Shown here piece after piece: positions 16,872-24,955 of a stretch of 35,319 bases of DNA. Source of the stretch: Phycisphaerae bacterium (GTDB taxonomy: Bacteria; Planctomycetota; Phycisphaerae; SM23-33); assembly GCA_003551645.1 (NCBI GenBank), contig PUND01000025.1:1-35319 (forward strand). The letters are read 5' to 3'. How positions within the stretch are numbered: position 1 is the first letter of the stretch; each line of letters begins with the position of its first letter. A program made the position numbers and the translations under genes. The notes under the pieces were generated by a model. That model saw nothing but the letters and a program-made list of their open reading frames with translations, did not search any database and had not been told where the DNA came from.

Positions 16872-18910
16872 TGACAGGAATAAGATACGACCGGGAGCTG
16901 CAGCAATATCGCGACCTGATGGAGGTGCCCTCGCGCTTCGACGAGGGGTTCAGTTGGACGGCTCTCATAGGCGCGCTGTTCATCGCGCTGATGATGGTCC
17001 CAGGCGCGATGTATATGCAACTTCTGGCCGGTATCGGGGTAGGCCCGGCGGCGCAGTGGGTCACGGTCATCCTGTTTATCGAGGTCGCCAGGCGTGCGCA
17101 CAAGCGACTGCGACGCGCGGAGGTCTTCGTGCTGTTCTACATGGCCGGCGCGGTCATGATGGCCAGCCCGCACGGGCTTGCCCAAGGCCCCGTGCGGATA
17201 CTCTTTCACCAGTTCTTCGCCCAGAGCCGGGCGGCCACCGGAATGGGCGTCGCCGAGCAGTTGCCGGAATGGTTCGCCCCCACCGACCCGACCGTGCTGG
17301 CCGAGAGGAACTTCTTCAACCCGGCCTGGTACCCCGCCATAGGGCTGGTGGTGTTCCAGTTCCTGATGAGCCGCGTCAACCTGACGGTGCTAAGCTACGG
17401 ACTTTTCCGCGTGGCCAGCGATATCGAGAAGCTGCCTTTCCCGATGGCGCCCATCGGCGCCCAGGGCATAACCGCCCTGGCCGAGCAGCAGAGCGAGGAA
17501 AGCAAAGAGGGACAACAGGAGGAGGACGACGGGAACTGGAGGTGGAGGATATTCAGCATCGGGGGCGTGCTCGGGATGGGCTTCGGGGCCATCTATACCG
17601 GTCTGCCGACGTTTTCGACGGCGTTTCTGGACGAGTCCATAACCATCCTGCCCATACCGTTCACCGACTGGACTCGCCAGACGGGCAGCTTCCTGCCGGC
17701 CGTCGCCACCGGGTTGAGCTTCGACATGGGACAGCTCGTGCTCGGAATGGTGCTGCCTTTCTTCGCGATGCTCGGCAGCTTTATAGGGCTGATGATAACG
17801 TTCCTGCTCAACCCCATCCTCTATCGTTTCGGCATATTGTGGAGCTGGACGCCGGCCGACGAGACCGTCCAGACGCTGTTCAAGAACAACGTGGACTTCT
17901 ACTTCAGCTTCGCCATAGGCATCGCAATCGCCATCGCCCTTGCCGGCTTCTGGCAGGTCTGGCGCGGAATAGCCGCGAGGCGGCGAGAGAAAAAACGCCG
18001 CCTGCAGGCCCAGGGCGACGTCGCGGAGATGATAGAGCACAAAGGCCCGCCGCCTGATAGAGGCGACCTGAACCCGGCGCTGATAATCGGGCTGTATGTA
18101 CTGGTTTCGATGGCCTATATCCTTCTCAGCGGGCACCTTATCGACTGGCACAGGGGTGTGATGATAGTGCTGGTGTTCTTCGCGTTCCTTTACACCCCAC
18201 TGCTGAGCTATGTGACCGCGCGGCTGGAGGGCATGAGCGGTCAGGTCGTCGAAATACCCATGGTCCGCGAGGCGGCGTTTATCCTGTCCGGCTACACCGG
18301 CGGGGTGGATGTGTGGTTTTTGCCGATTCCCATGGGCAACTTCGGCCAGAGGACGGTGTTCTGGCGACAGGCGGAGTTGACCGGGACGCGATTCTGGTCA
18401 CTGTGGAAGGTGGAGCTGCTGCTGATGCCGATCGTGGTGGTGGCGTCCATTCTGTTCGCGCAGTTTCTCTGGTCGCTCTCGCCGATACCAGGCCCGCAAT
18501 ACCCATATGCCCAGACCATCTGGGAGCTTAACGCCGCAAACCAGTGCATTATCTACACCGCAACGCTGGGCAGACACAGCGCGTTCGCCGAGGCGTTCAA
18601 CGTGCGATACCTGGCCGCCGGTGCGGGATTCGGCGTGGCGATGTTCGCTATTATGAGCTTGCTTCACCTGCCGGTAATGCTGGTTTACGGCGTGGTCCGC
18701 GGTCTGAACCAGACGCTGCCGCACGTTGTGATTCCACAGTTTATAGGAGCGCTTATCGGACGGTACTACTTCGAAAGGCGCATGGGCCTGCGATGGCGGC
18801 AGTACGCGCCGGTGATAATGGCCGGGTTCGCCTGCGGCATGGGGCTGGTAACCATCCTCGGCGTAGGCGCCATATTCCTGGCCCAATCGGTTATCGAGAT
18901 ACCGTTCTGA
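16871..18910 (+). CDS. OPT-like (oligopeptide transporter superfamily) polytopic membrane protein
   Basis: A 679-residue inner-membrane protein with about 14 hydrophobic segments. Its size and pattern fit the OPT superfamily and the related large planctomycete membrane families (DUF6784/DUF6785-like). Landmarks are LPEWFAPTDPTVL near 140, FQFLMSRVNLTVLSYGLF near 170, and a Gln/Glu-rich cytoplasmic loop around 205-225. A basic cytoplasmic loop RRREKKRRLQAQ lies near 375, and SLWKVELLLMPIVVVAS near 515. OPT carriers move peptides or metal-siderophore complexes by proton coupling. The substrate here is unknown. The GTG start shares its G with the preceding TAG stop and has AGGGA upstream, so it is translationally coupled to the giant fusion. 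Family placement is moderate; membrane nature is secure. Confidence 0.72.
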   Translation: MTGIRYDRELQQYRDLMEVPSRFDEGFSWTALIGALFIALMMVPGAMYMQLLAGIGVGPAAQWVTVILFIEVARRAHKRLRRAEVFVLFYMAGAVMMASPHGLAQGPVRILFHQFFAQSRAATGMGVAEQLPEWFAPTDPTVLAERNFFNPAWYPAIGLVVFQFLMSRVNLTVLSYGLFRVASDIEKLPFPMAPIGAQGITALAEQQSEESKEGQQEEDDGNWRWRIFSIGGVLGMGFGAIYTGLPTFSTAFLDESITILPIPFTDWTRQTGSFLPAVATGLSFDMGQLVLGMVLPFFAMLGSFIGLMITFLLNPILYRFGILWSWTPADETVQTLFKNNVDFYFSFAIGIAIAIALAGFWQVWRGIAARRREKKRRLQAQGDVAEMIEHKGPPPDRGDLNPALIIGLYVLVSMAYILLSGHLIDWHRGVMIVLVFFAFLYTPLLSYVTARLEGMSGQVVEIPMVREAAFILSGYTGGVDVWFLPIPMGNFGQRTVFWRQAELTGTRFWSLWKVELLLMPIVVVASILFAQFLWSLSPIPGPQYPYAQTIWELNAANQCIIYTATLGRHSAFAEAFNVRYLAAGAGFGVAMFAIMSLLHLPVMLVYGVVRGLNQTLPHVVIPQFIGALIGRYYFERRMGLRWRQYAPVIMAGFACGMGLVTILGVGAIFLAQSVIEIPF

Positions 18911-19024
18911 TTCGACACAAAGCGCGAGATAACGAGGATAATGTGATTACCCAGCTGAAGAAGTACTCCTGAGAAGCCACAGACTCCGCGAATCGCGCAA
19001 GACCAGGAATTGCCCCCACGCTAT

Positions 19025-19753
19025 ATGAACAGAGACGAAATCATCATATCCTGCCGGAACCTCAGCAAGGTCTATCGCATGCGCGATTTGGAGGTCTATG
19101 CCCTGCGGGATATCGACCTGGACATCTACCAGGCCGAGTATCTGTCGGTAATGGGACCGTCGGGATCGGGCAAGAGCACGCTGTTCAACATGATCGGAGC
19201 GCTTGACCAGCCCTCGGCCGGCTCGGTGACCATCGGCGGGGTGGACCTGACGAAGCAGTCGTCGCTGGAGCTTGCCTATATCCGCAACAGGCACATCGGC
19301 TACATCTTCCAGGCATTCAACCTCATCCAGTCGCTGACCGCGTTGCGGAACGTGATGCTCCCGCTGGTGTTCTCCGGACTGGACACGCCATCGGCCGAGA
19401 GCCGGGCGACAGAGGTCCTGGAGGAGGTCGGGCTGGGCGACCGGCTGCACCATCGACCTTCGGAGCTTTCCGGCGGACAGCAGCAGAGGGTCGCAATCGC
19501 CCGGGCGCTGTCGATGGAGCCGACCATCATGCTCGCCGATGAGCCGACCGCGAATCTGGACCTGCACACCGGCGAGGAGATCATAAACACCCTCCGCAAG
19601 CTCTGCGACAACCACGGCGTAACCGTGATAACCGCCACGCACGACCACAACATGCTCGACAAATCCGACCGCATACTCTGGATAAAAGACGGCCAAAAGG
19701 ACCGTCTCGAAGACCGGGCCGACCTCGACATTCGTGTCGGCAGGGTCGAATAG
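19025..19753 (+). CDS. Second LolD/MacB-type ABC transporter ATP-binding protein
   Basis: A 242-residue ATPase subunit with canonical [41 protein letters not shown] and ATHDH motifs. It is close to the ATPase at 10802-11590 across the core but lacks its N-terminal Pro-rich extension. It follows the OPT-like gene after 114 bases and probably ends the operon. With two permeases upstream, one ATPase per permease or a mixed heterodimer are both possible. The ATG at 19025 has no clear ribosome binding site; a TTG at 19010 is also in frame but its AGGA is too close. The start is therefore uncertain, the function is not. Confidence 0.92.
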   Translation: MNRDEIIISCRNLSKVYRMRDLEVYALRDIDLDIYQAEYLSVMGPSGSGKSTLFNMIGALDQPSAGSVTIGGVDLTKQSSLELAYIRNRHIGYIFQAFNLIQSLTALRNVMLPLVFSGLDTPSAESRATEVLEEVGLGDRLHHRPSELSGGQQQRVAIARALSMEPTIMLADEPTANLDLHTGEEIINTLRKLCDNHGVTVITATHDHNMLDKSDRILWIKDGQKDRLEDRADLDIRVGRVE

Positions 19754-19810
19754 TGCGCGAACGGGAAGCCCTTATCCGGCGTACCATGTGTGAACCCCGT
19801 GAATTCGTCC

Positions 19811-19846
19811 TTGATTCAGCCGCTTTGATAACCTAATGTTCATTAG
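19811..19846 (+). promoter_or_regulatory. Promoter with overlapping palindromic operator for the Skp-like gene
   Basis: TTGATT at 19811-19816 and TAATGT at 19834-19839 are 17 bases apart. The -10 lies inside the perfect inverted repeat CTAATG-TT-CATTAG (19833-19846). A repressor bound there would block RNA polymerase. The downstream ATG is at 19910. Confidence 0.5.
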
Positions 19847-19909
19847 TCTCGCGATGGCCGCGAGCATGGAGTAACTTGCCGAAACCTGCAGCCCCCCAGG
19901 AGCATCCCA

Positions 19910-20428
19910 ATGCGATTTATCCGAAAGAACCCGAAGCTTTCATTTGCTGCGCTGCTTGCAGTCGTAGTCGCCGGCGGACTGATCGTCGCGGCTCAGGTTC
20001 AAGCCGGCAGTCATGAAAACGATGAGGATCAAGACGCCCGGATCGCCGTAGGCACGTACAATCCGGGCCAGGCCTTCGAAAGTCATCCCAAGCGACACGA
20101 GCTGGAGGAAACCGCCCAGGCCGCACAGGCCCAGATGCAGCAGGCCCAGCAGGCCGAGGACCGGCAAGCGATGATGCGGATCCAGCAGGAGTTCCAGATG
20201 AATCAGCAGCGCATCATCCAGGAGTTCCAGAACGACGTCGAGAAAGTGATGCCCACTGTGGTCGAGGCCGAGAACGTGCACGTGGTTGCGATGGAAATCG
20301 TGTACGCCCGTCCGGAGGTCGAGACCAAGGACGTCACCCAGGCCGTCATCGCCGAGCTTGCCCAGATTGTGGACGAGCCGGAAGAAACCGAACTCGAAGC
20401 CGAACCGGATATGCCCTGGCTTGAATAA
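19910..20428 (+). CDS. Exported OmpH/Skp-like coiled-coil protein
   Basis: A 172-residue protein with an N-terminal signal peptide: basic RFIRKNPK, a hydrophobic core, and a cut site likely after VQAG or QVQA near residue 33. The mature part starts IAVGTYNPGQAFESHP, like the beta-strand that opens Skp. It continues as a long Gln/Ala/Glu-rich helix (residues about 60-110) and ends with VVAMEIVYARPEVETKDVTQAVI, which resembles the closing strand and helix of Skp/OmpH. Skp is a trimeric periplasmic holdase for outer-membrane proteins. Length matches E. coli Skp (161). The last 20 residues are acidic, ending EPDMPWLE, and are unusual. AGGAG precedes the ATG. Similarity was judged by pattern only. 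Confidence 0.65.
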   Translation: MRFIRKNPKLSFAALLAVVVAGGLIVAAQVQAGSHENDEDQDARIAVGTYNPGQAFESHPKRHELEETAQAAQAQMQQAQQAEDRQAMMRIQQEFQMNQQRIIQEFQNDVEKVMPTVVEAENVHVVAMEIVYARPEVETKDVTQAVIAELAQIVDEPEETELEAEPDMPWLE

Positions 20429-20615
20429 GCCGGCAACGGTCTCACAATAGAGGCATATTCCGGCACAAGTACTGTCCTGACGGCAGGCGTGCCTGTCGCC
20501 ACCTGGTGTCAGCGCACGCCCGCCGTTGAGGATATTCCGGTATCTTGGACCCGGCACCTGCCGTTTGCACAATCAGCTCATCGCCGACTCCGAGCGCCGG
20601 GTCGGAGCAATCTTC

Positions 20616-21155
20616 ATGACCCCAGGTGCGAATCAGGCCGGACAGAACGTCGGGAACGGGTCAGACAGACATCTGTGCCGCCGAGCCATCTCCGTGGGCG
20701 CCGTCGATGCCAGGGTTGTATCACCTTCCGACATCGTCACCGACGTATGGGTGCGCTGGAAGTGTCAATTCGGCTGCGGGGGCTTCGGCTCCAGCTTGAT
20801 GTGCCCACCCCACACGCCGCAACCCCGGCAGACACGACGCATGCTGAACGGGTATAAGCGGGCTGTTCTGTTCGAGGCCCCGCCGGGAACATCCGGGAGA
20901 ATCGCCGTCGAACTGGAACGCGAGCTTTTCCTGGCGGGCTTCTACAAGGCGCTGGGACTGGGCGCCGGGCCGTGCAATCTGTGTTCGCCCTGCCCGCTGG
21001 AGCCGCCCTGCCGGCATCCGGACCGCGCACGGCCGAGCATGGAGGCATGCGGCATAGACGTTTACGCCACCGCCCGCCGCCACGGTTTCCGGATAAACGT
21101 CGTCCGAGACGAGGACGACCCGCAGCACTACTTCGGCCTGGTGCTGGTCGATTAG
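20616..21155 (+). CDS. DUF2284 cysteine-rich putative metal-binding protein
   Basis: A 179-residue soluble protein of the DUF2284 family of predicted metal-binding proteins, whose biochemical function is unknown. Cysteine clusters are visible as WKCQFGCGGFGSSLMCPPH near residue 50 and GPCNLCSPCPLEPPCRHPDR near 125, followed by the family hallmark RPSMEACGIDVYATAR. The arrangement suggests an iron-sulfur cluster or zinc sites. The ATG at 20616 is chosen because GGAG stands 8 bases upstream; the frame is open back to 20526. The gene is alone between the Skp-like gene and the HtpX-like gene. Confidence 0.85.
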   Translation: MTPGANQAGQNVGNGSDRHLCRRAISVGAVDARVVSPSDIVTDVWVRWKCQFGCGGFGSSLMCPPHTPQPRQTRRMLNGYKRAVLFEAPPGTSGRIAVELERELFLAGFYKALGLGAGPCNLCSPCPLEPPCRHPDRARPSMEACGIDVYATARRHGFRINVVRDEDDPQHYFGLVLVD

Positions 21156-21175
21156 ACCCCCGTTGTCCGCTGCGT

Positions 21176-21205
21176 TTGAACCGCAACCCACCGCTGTGCT
21201 AGACT
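21176..21205 (+). promoter_or_regulatory. Promoter for the HtpX-like gene
   Basis: TTGAAC at 21176-21181 and TAGACT at 21200-21205 are separated by 18 bases, 39 bases ahead of the ATG at 21245. Confidence 0.5.
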
Positions 21206-21244
21206 GAGTTTGACCAATACGCCATCAGGCGCGGAGACACCCCT

Positions 21245-22075
21245 ATGTACGGACTGTGGAACAACTTCAAAACGACAATGCTCCTGGGCGGGCTTATGGG
21301 CCTTTGCCTGGGTATCGGCTATCTGCTGGGCGGTACATCGGCGCTGATACCGGCGCTGGTGATCGGCGGGGCGATGAATTTCATCGCCTTCTTCTATTCC
21401 GACAAGATCGCCCTGGCGATGATGCGCGCAAAGGAGGTCTCCCGACAGGACGACCCGGTACTCTGGGACACCGTCGAGCGGCTCGCCCGGCAGGCGAACA
21501 TGCCGATGCCGCGAGTGTGCGTCTCACCGGCCGCGGCACCAAACGCCTTCGCCACCGGCCGAAGCCCCAGACACAGCGCCGTCTGCGTTACGCAGGGGCT
21601 GCGGCGGATGCTTTCCGACACCGAGCTTGCTGGCGTCGTCGCCCACGAACTGAGCCATATCAAGCAGCGGGATGTGCTCATATCAACGGTGGCGGCCGCC
21701 GTCGGCGGCGCCATCACCGTGCTGGGTTACATAGCGCTGTTTTTCGGCGGCGGGAACAGGCGAAGCCCCCTGGTCGGGCTGCTTATTCTCATCACCGCCC
21801 CGCTAGCGGCCGGGCTGATACGAATGGCCATCAGCCGCTCGCGGGAGTTCGAGGCCGACCGCAGGGCCGCTGAGATCGTCGGCTCGCCGCGAGGACTGGC
21901 GGACGCCCTGCAAAAGCTCGACGCCATGAGCAGACGGGCGCCCCTGCCGGTACCCGAAAGCCACAGCAACATGTTCATCGTCGAGCCGCTCACCGGACGC
22001 GACACGCAGAAGCTGTTCATGTCCCACCCGCCGGTGGAGGACCGCGTCCAACGCCTGCAGGCAATGGAACGCTGA
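21245..22075 (+). CDS. htpX: HtpX-like membrane zinc metalloprotease (M48)
   Basis: A 276-residue inner-membrane protease that degrades damaged membrane proteins on the cytoplasmic side. Two membrane segments near residues 12-30 and 34-52 precede the catalytic domain. The zinc motif HELSHIKQRD lies near residue 138 and the third ligand Glu in SREFEADRRA near residue 200. Two more hydrophobic segments (AAAVGGAITVLGYIALFF and VGLLILITAPLAAGLI) lie between them. The C-terminal SHPPVEDRVQRLQAM is typical of HtpX. It is slightly shorter than E. coli HtpX (293). GGAG precedes the ATG by 8 bases. All catalytic residues are present. Confidence 0.93.
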   Translation: MYGLWNNFKTTMLLGGLMGLCLGIGYLLGGTSALIPALVIGGAMNFIAFFYSDKIALAMMRAKEVSRQDDPVLWDTVERLARQANMPMPRVCVSPAAAPNAFATGRSPRHSAVCVTQGLRRMLSDTELAGVVAHELSHIKQRDVLISTVAAAVGGAITVLGYIALFFGGGNRRSPLVGLLILITAPLAAGLIRMAISRSREFEADRRAAEIVGSPRGLADALQKLDAMSRRAPLPVPESHSNMFIVEPLTGRDTQKLFMSHPPVEDRVQRLQAMER

Positions 22076-22236
22076 GACCACCCGCACGTGCCCGGCGGGC
22101 ATTCGGCATAATTCGCCCTTGCATCGGCGCGGCATTGGCTTCATGGTGTTCAGCGCCGGCCTTCGGGCCGACAACAGCAACGGAGCCGTTACACTGAGGG
22201 GGACTCGGCCTCTTGGCGAACTCCGGAAAACGGACC

Positions 22237-24012
22237 ATGAGCAAGGAAAGAACAGAAAACTGGCGGAATCTGTGTCGCTTCGCGCGCGCCTACCTGGCGC
22301 CTCGCAAGGGCGAGTTTATATTTGTGCAGTTCCTGCACGTCGTGGCGGTGGGTCTGCTGCTTATCCCTCCCCTGCTGATACGCATGTTCATCGACGACCT
22401 GCCCGGCGCCGAGGACATGTCGTTCGTGCTTATCCCCGCCGGCGCTATAGTCGCCATCTGCGTGGTATTCTTCCTGGCGGCCTGGCAGAAGGAATACCGC
22501 GGTCACGAAATCGCGCAGGACATCACCGTCCGGCTGCGGAACGACCTGTACGGCCACTTCCAGAAACTCTCGATGTCGTTCCACGACCGCAAGAAGACCG
22601 GCGGTCTGCTGGCGCGAATCGTCGATGATATGAACATCATCCAGGAGGTCGTCCACCACGGACCAGAGGCGATTATCGTCTCGGCGGTGATGGTCGTCGG
22701 CACGGCCGTGCTGCTTTTCTGGCTCAACTGGATACTGGCGCTGGTCGTGATGGCCTTTTTGCCGCTGATGGGTCTGCACGTGGCCCTGACGGCCGGCAAG
22801 ATGTGGCGACAGTTCCGCACGGTCCGGCGCCGGAAGGAATCGCTGTCGGACGAACTGGAGGAGAATCTCAGTGGAATCGCCGTCATCAAGGGCTTCGGCT
22901 CCGAAGACCGCGAATCGGCCGCCGTCCACCGCGAGAACATGGACCATTACCAGAGCCGGATGAGCGTTATCCGCTACATGTCGGTGTTGTTTCCAGGCGC
23001 CATATCCATCAACCAACTGTCGGCCGCGGCGGTAATCGTGGTCGGCGGCTACGTGGCCCTGGGTCGGCCGGATCTGCTCACCGCCGGAACGCTTACCGCG
23101 TTCGTGCTCTACCTGGGCAGGTTCCTGCACCCGATCATCCGAATGGTGATGATGCTCGAACACGCGGGCCGCTTTTTCGCGAGCATCGAGCGATTCTTCG
23201 ACTACATTGATATAGAACCGGATATCCAGGACAAGCCACAAGCCGTCGAGCTTGACGAAGTTAAAGGCGAGCTTGTCTTCGACGACGTCTGCTTCAGCTA
23301 CGACAAACAGCCGGTCCTCCAGAACGTCAACTTCACCGCGGGTGCCGGTCAGATGATAGCATTGGTAGGCCCCAGCGGCGCCGGCAAGACCACCATCGTG
23401 CGGCTGATACCGCGGTTCTATGACCCCCAGGCGGGCCGGGTGCTGCTGGACGGGCGCGATGTCCGAGACATCAAGCTCCGCTCGCTGAGGGCACAGATTG
23501 CCGCGGTGATGCAGGACGACTTCCTGTTCTCCGGCACCGTCCTGGAGAACATCGCCTACGGACGCCCGGACGCCTCGCGAGAAGAGGTAATCGAGGCGGC
23601 GGAAATGGCCAACGCGTCGCCGTTTATAGAGGGCCTTGTCGACGGCTACGACACCGAAATAGGCAAGCGGGGAGTCTCGCTCTCCGAGGGCCAGCGACAG
23701 CGGCTGTCCATCGCCAGAGCACTGCTGAAGAACCCTCGAATCCTCCTGCTGGACGAAGCCACAAGCTCCGTGGACCCCGAAACCGAGCTGCTGATACAGA
23801 AGGCGATGGACCGGCTCCGGGCCGGGCGGACGACCTTCGCCATCGCACACCGGCTGAGCACCATCTTCCAGGCCGATCAGATACTGTTCGTCCAGGACGG
23901 GCAGATTATCGAGCAAGGCACCCACCGGGAACTTGTGGCAGCCGGCGGCGAATACGCAAGGTTCTTCGACATACAATACCACAAGGCATACCGAGACCTG
24001 GACCGCGTCTGA
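22237..24012 (+). CDS. ABC exporter half-transporter (MsbA/multidrug type)
   Basis: A 591-residue fusion of a six-helix transmembrane domain (about residues 20-320) and an ATPase domain (about 340-585), which would work as a homodimer exporting lipids, drugs or peptides. Walker A GPSGAGKTT near 378, signature LSEGQRQRLSIARALL (Glu instead of the second Gly, common in exporters), Walker B ILLLDEATSSVD and switch IAHRLST are intact. The coupling-helix region includes LSMSFHDRKKTGGLLARIVDD. The substrate is unknown. The ATG at 22237 is preferred to the in-frame TTG at 22213; the ribosome binding site is weak for both. It is followed 23 bases later by the metallo-beta-lactamase-fold gene. The 161-base gap upstream contains a small CGGCC-TTCG-GGCCG hairpin and no clear promoter. 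Confidence 0.93.
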   Translation: MSKERTENWRNLCRFARAYLAPRKGEFIFVQFLHVVAVGLLLIPPLLIRMFIDDLPGAEDMSFVLIPAGAIVAICVVFFLAAWQKEYRGHEIAQDITVRLRNDLYGHFQKLSMSFHDRKKTGGLLARIVDDMNIIQEVVHHGPEAIIVSAVMVVGTAVLLFWLNWILALVVMAFLPLMGLHVALTAGKMWRQFRTVRRRKESLSDELEENLSGIAVIKGFGSEDRESAAVHRENMDHYQSRMSVIRYMSVLFPGAISINQLSAAAVIVVGGYVALGRPDLLTAGTLTAFVLYLGRFLHPIIRMVMMLEHAGRFFASIERFFDYIDIEPDIQDKPQAVELDEVKGELVFDDVCFSYDKQPVLQNVNFTAGAGQMIALVGPSGAGKTTIVRLIPRFYDPQAGRVLLDGRDVRDIKLRSLRAQIAAVMQDDFLFSGTVLENIAYGRPDASREEVIEAAEMANASPFIEGLVDGYDTEIGKRGVSLSEGQRQRLSIARALLKNPRILLLDEATSSVDPETELLIQKAMDRLRAGRTTFAIAHRLSTIFQADQILFVQDGQIIEQGTHRELVAAGGEYARFFDIQYHKAYRDLDRV

Positions 24013-24035
24013 ATCGGCCGTCGAAGGAGCAGAGC

Positions 24036-24800
24036 GTGACGGACAGCCCGACCGACTCACCCGCCCTTTTGCAACTCGCCGACGGGCTTTTTGTCCGCCA
24101 GGCGGTGGACAACATCGCCTGGTTCGACCTCGGCGGCAGTGCCGTGGTGGTCGATGCACTCGAGCACAGAGGCGAAGCCGACGCCGTCGCCGAAGCTATC
24201 GCCGAAACGCTGGGTGAAACGACCGTCGCGTTCGTTATCAACACCCATACGCACCCGGACCATGTCGCTTTGAACCGGTTCTTCCGCAAGCGCTATGGAG
24301 CCGAGATCGTCAACGCCCGCACCGCCGAGATCCCCACGGACGGCCGATGGTTCGAAGGCCCGCTCCGTCGCGCCCTTATGCTTCCGATGGGCGGACTGCA
24401 CACAGACGAGGACTGCATTATCCACCTGCCGGATGACGGCGTGCTCTTTACCGGCGACCTGTTCGGCTGGGGGATGATCCCGCTTATCCGCGGCCCGGAC
24501 GCCGAGACCGTGCGACGGCTTGAACAGGTGTACGAGCGGCTCATCGGCCTGGCGGCCGAACGGATCGTGCCGGGGCACGGTCCCCTGGCGACCACAGCCC
24601 ATCTGCGAAGGTTCGTGGAGTATCTCCGTCAAATGAGCGAAATCGCACATGCCGGAGTATCGGCGGGCCGCGACGACAATGAGATACTCACCGACATGGC
24701 CCCGCCTGAAGATATGTCCGACTGGTGGCGCTTCCGCCAGTGGAAGCACGCCGACAGCGCCAAGAAAATCCTTCGTGCCGTCCGAAGGAGGAAGCTGTAG
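24036..24800 (+). CDS. Metallo-beta-lactamase-fold hydrolase
   Basis: A 254-residue soluble hydrolase. The zinc ligands look complete: HTHPDH at residues 71-76, His122 in GLHTDED, Asp141 in LFTGDLFG and His180 in VPGHG. The substrate cannot be told; glyoxalase II-like thioesterases, lactonases and other hydrolases share the fold. The C-terminal 60 residues are helical and include the Trp-rich SDWWRFRQWKHADS, an addition to the core fold. The start is GTG with AGGAG 5 bases upstream. It is probably co-transcribed with the ABC exporter just ahead. No signal peptide. Confidence 0.88.
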   Translation: MTDSPTDSPALLQLADGLFVRQAVDNIAWFDLGGSAVVVDALEHRGEADAVAEAIAETLGETTVAFVINTHTHPDHVALNRFFRKRYGAEIVNARTAEIPTDGRWFEGPLRRALMLPMGGLHTDEDCIIHLPDDGVLFTGDLFGWGMIPLIRGPDAETVRRLEQVYERLIGLAAERIVPGHGPLATTAHLRRFVEYLRQMSEIAHAGVSAGRDDNEILTDMAPPEDMSDWWRFRQWKHADSAKKILRAVRRRKL

Positions 24801-24955
24801 CCCACGGCCCAGTACACCTTCGGCCGTAATGGTCGGCCACGACTTGCACCGGCCGGTAGCAAATCGGGTATAGTAGTATTTCAGTGCCGGCCGGGCGATC
24901 GGCCGGCGGAGCGAACCACGGCGTGACCAGACGCCCGATGAAAAGGAGCATGACC

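Noticed and set aside
18943..18972. Nine-codon GTG frame with GAGGA upstream between the OPT-like gene and the second ATPase, considered as a leader or precursor peptide.
   Set aside because: Too short to support, no core-peptide features, and such frames occur by chance.
20482..20497. GGCAGG-CGTG-CCTGTC hairpin after the Skp-like gene, considered as terminator.
   Set aside because: Short stem with a wobble and no T-run on either strand.
22189..24159. Very long open minus-strand frame opposite the ABC exporter.
   Set aside because: Antisense shadow of a clear ABC exporter; composition is His/Arg/Gln-rich with no domain.
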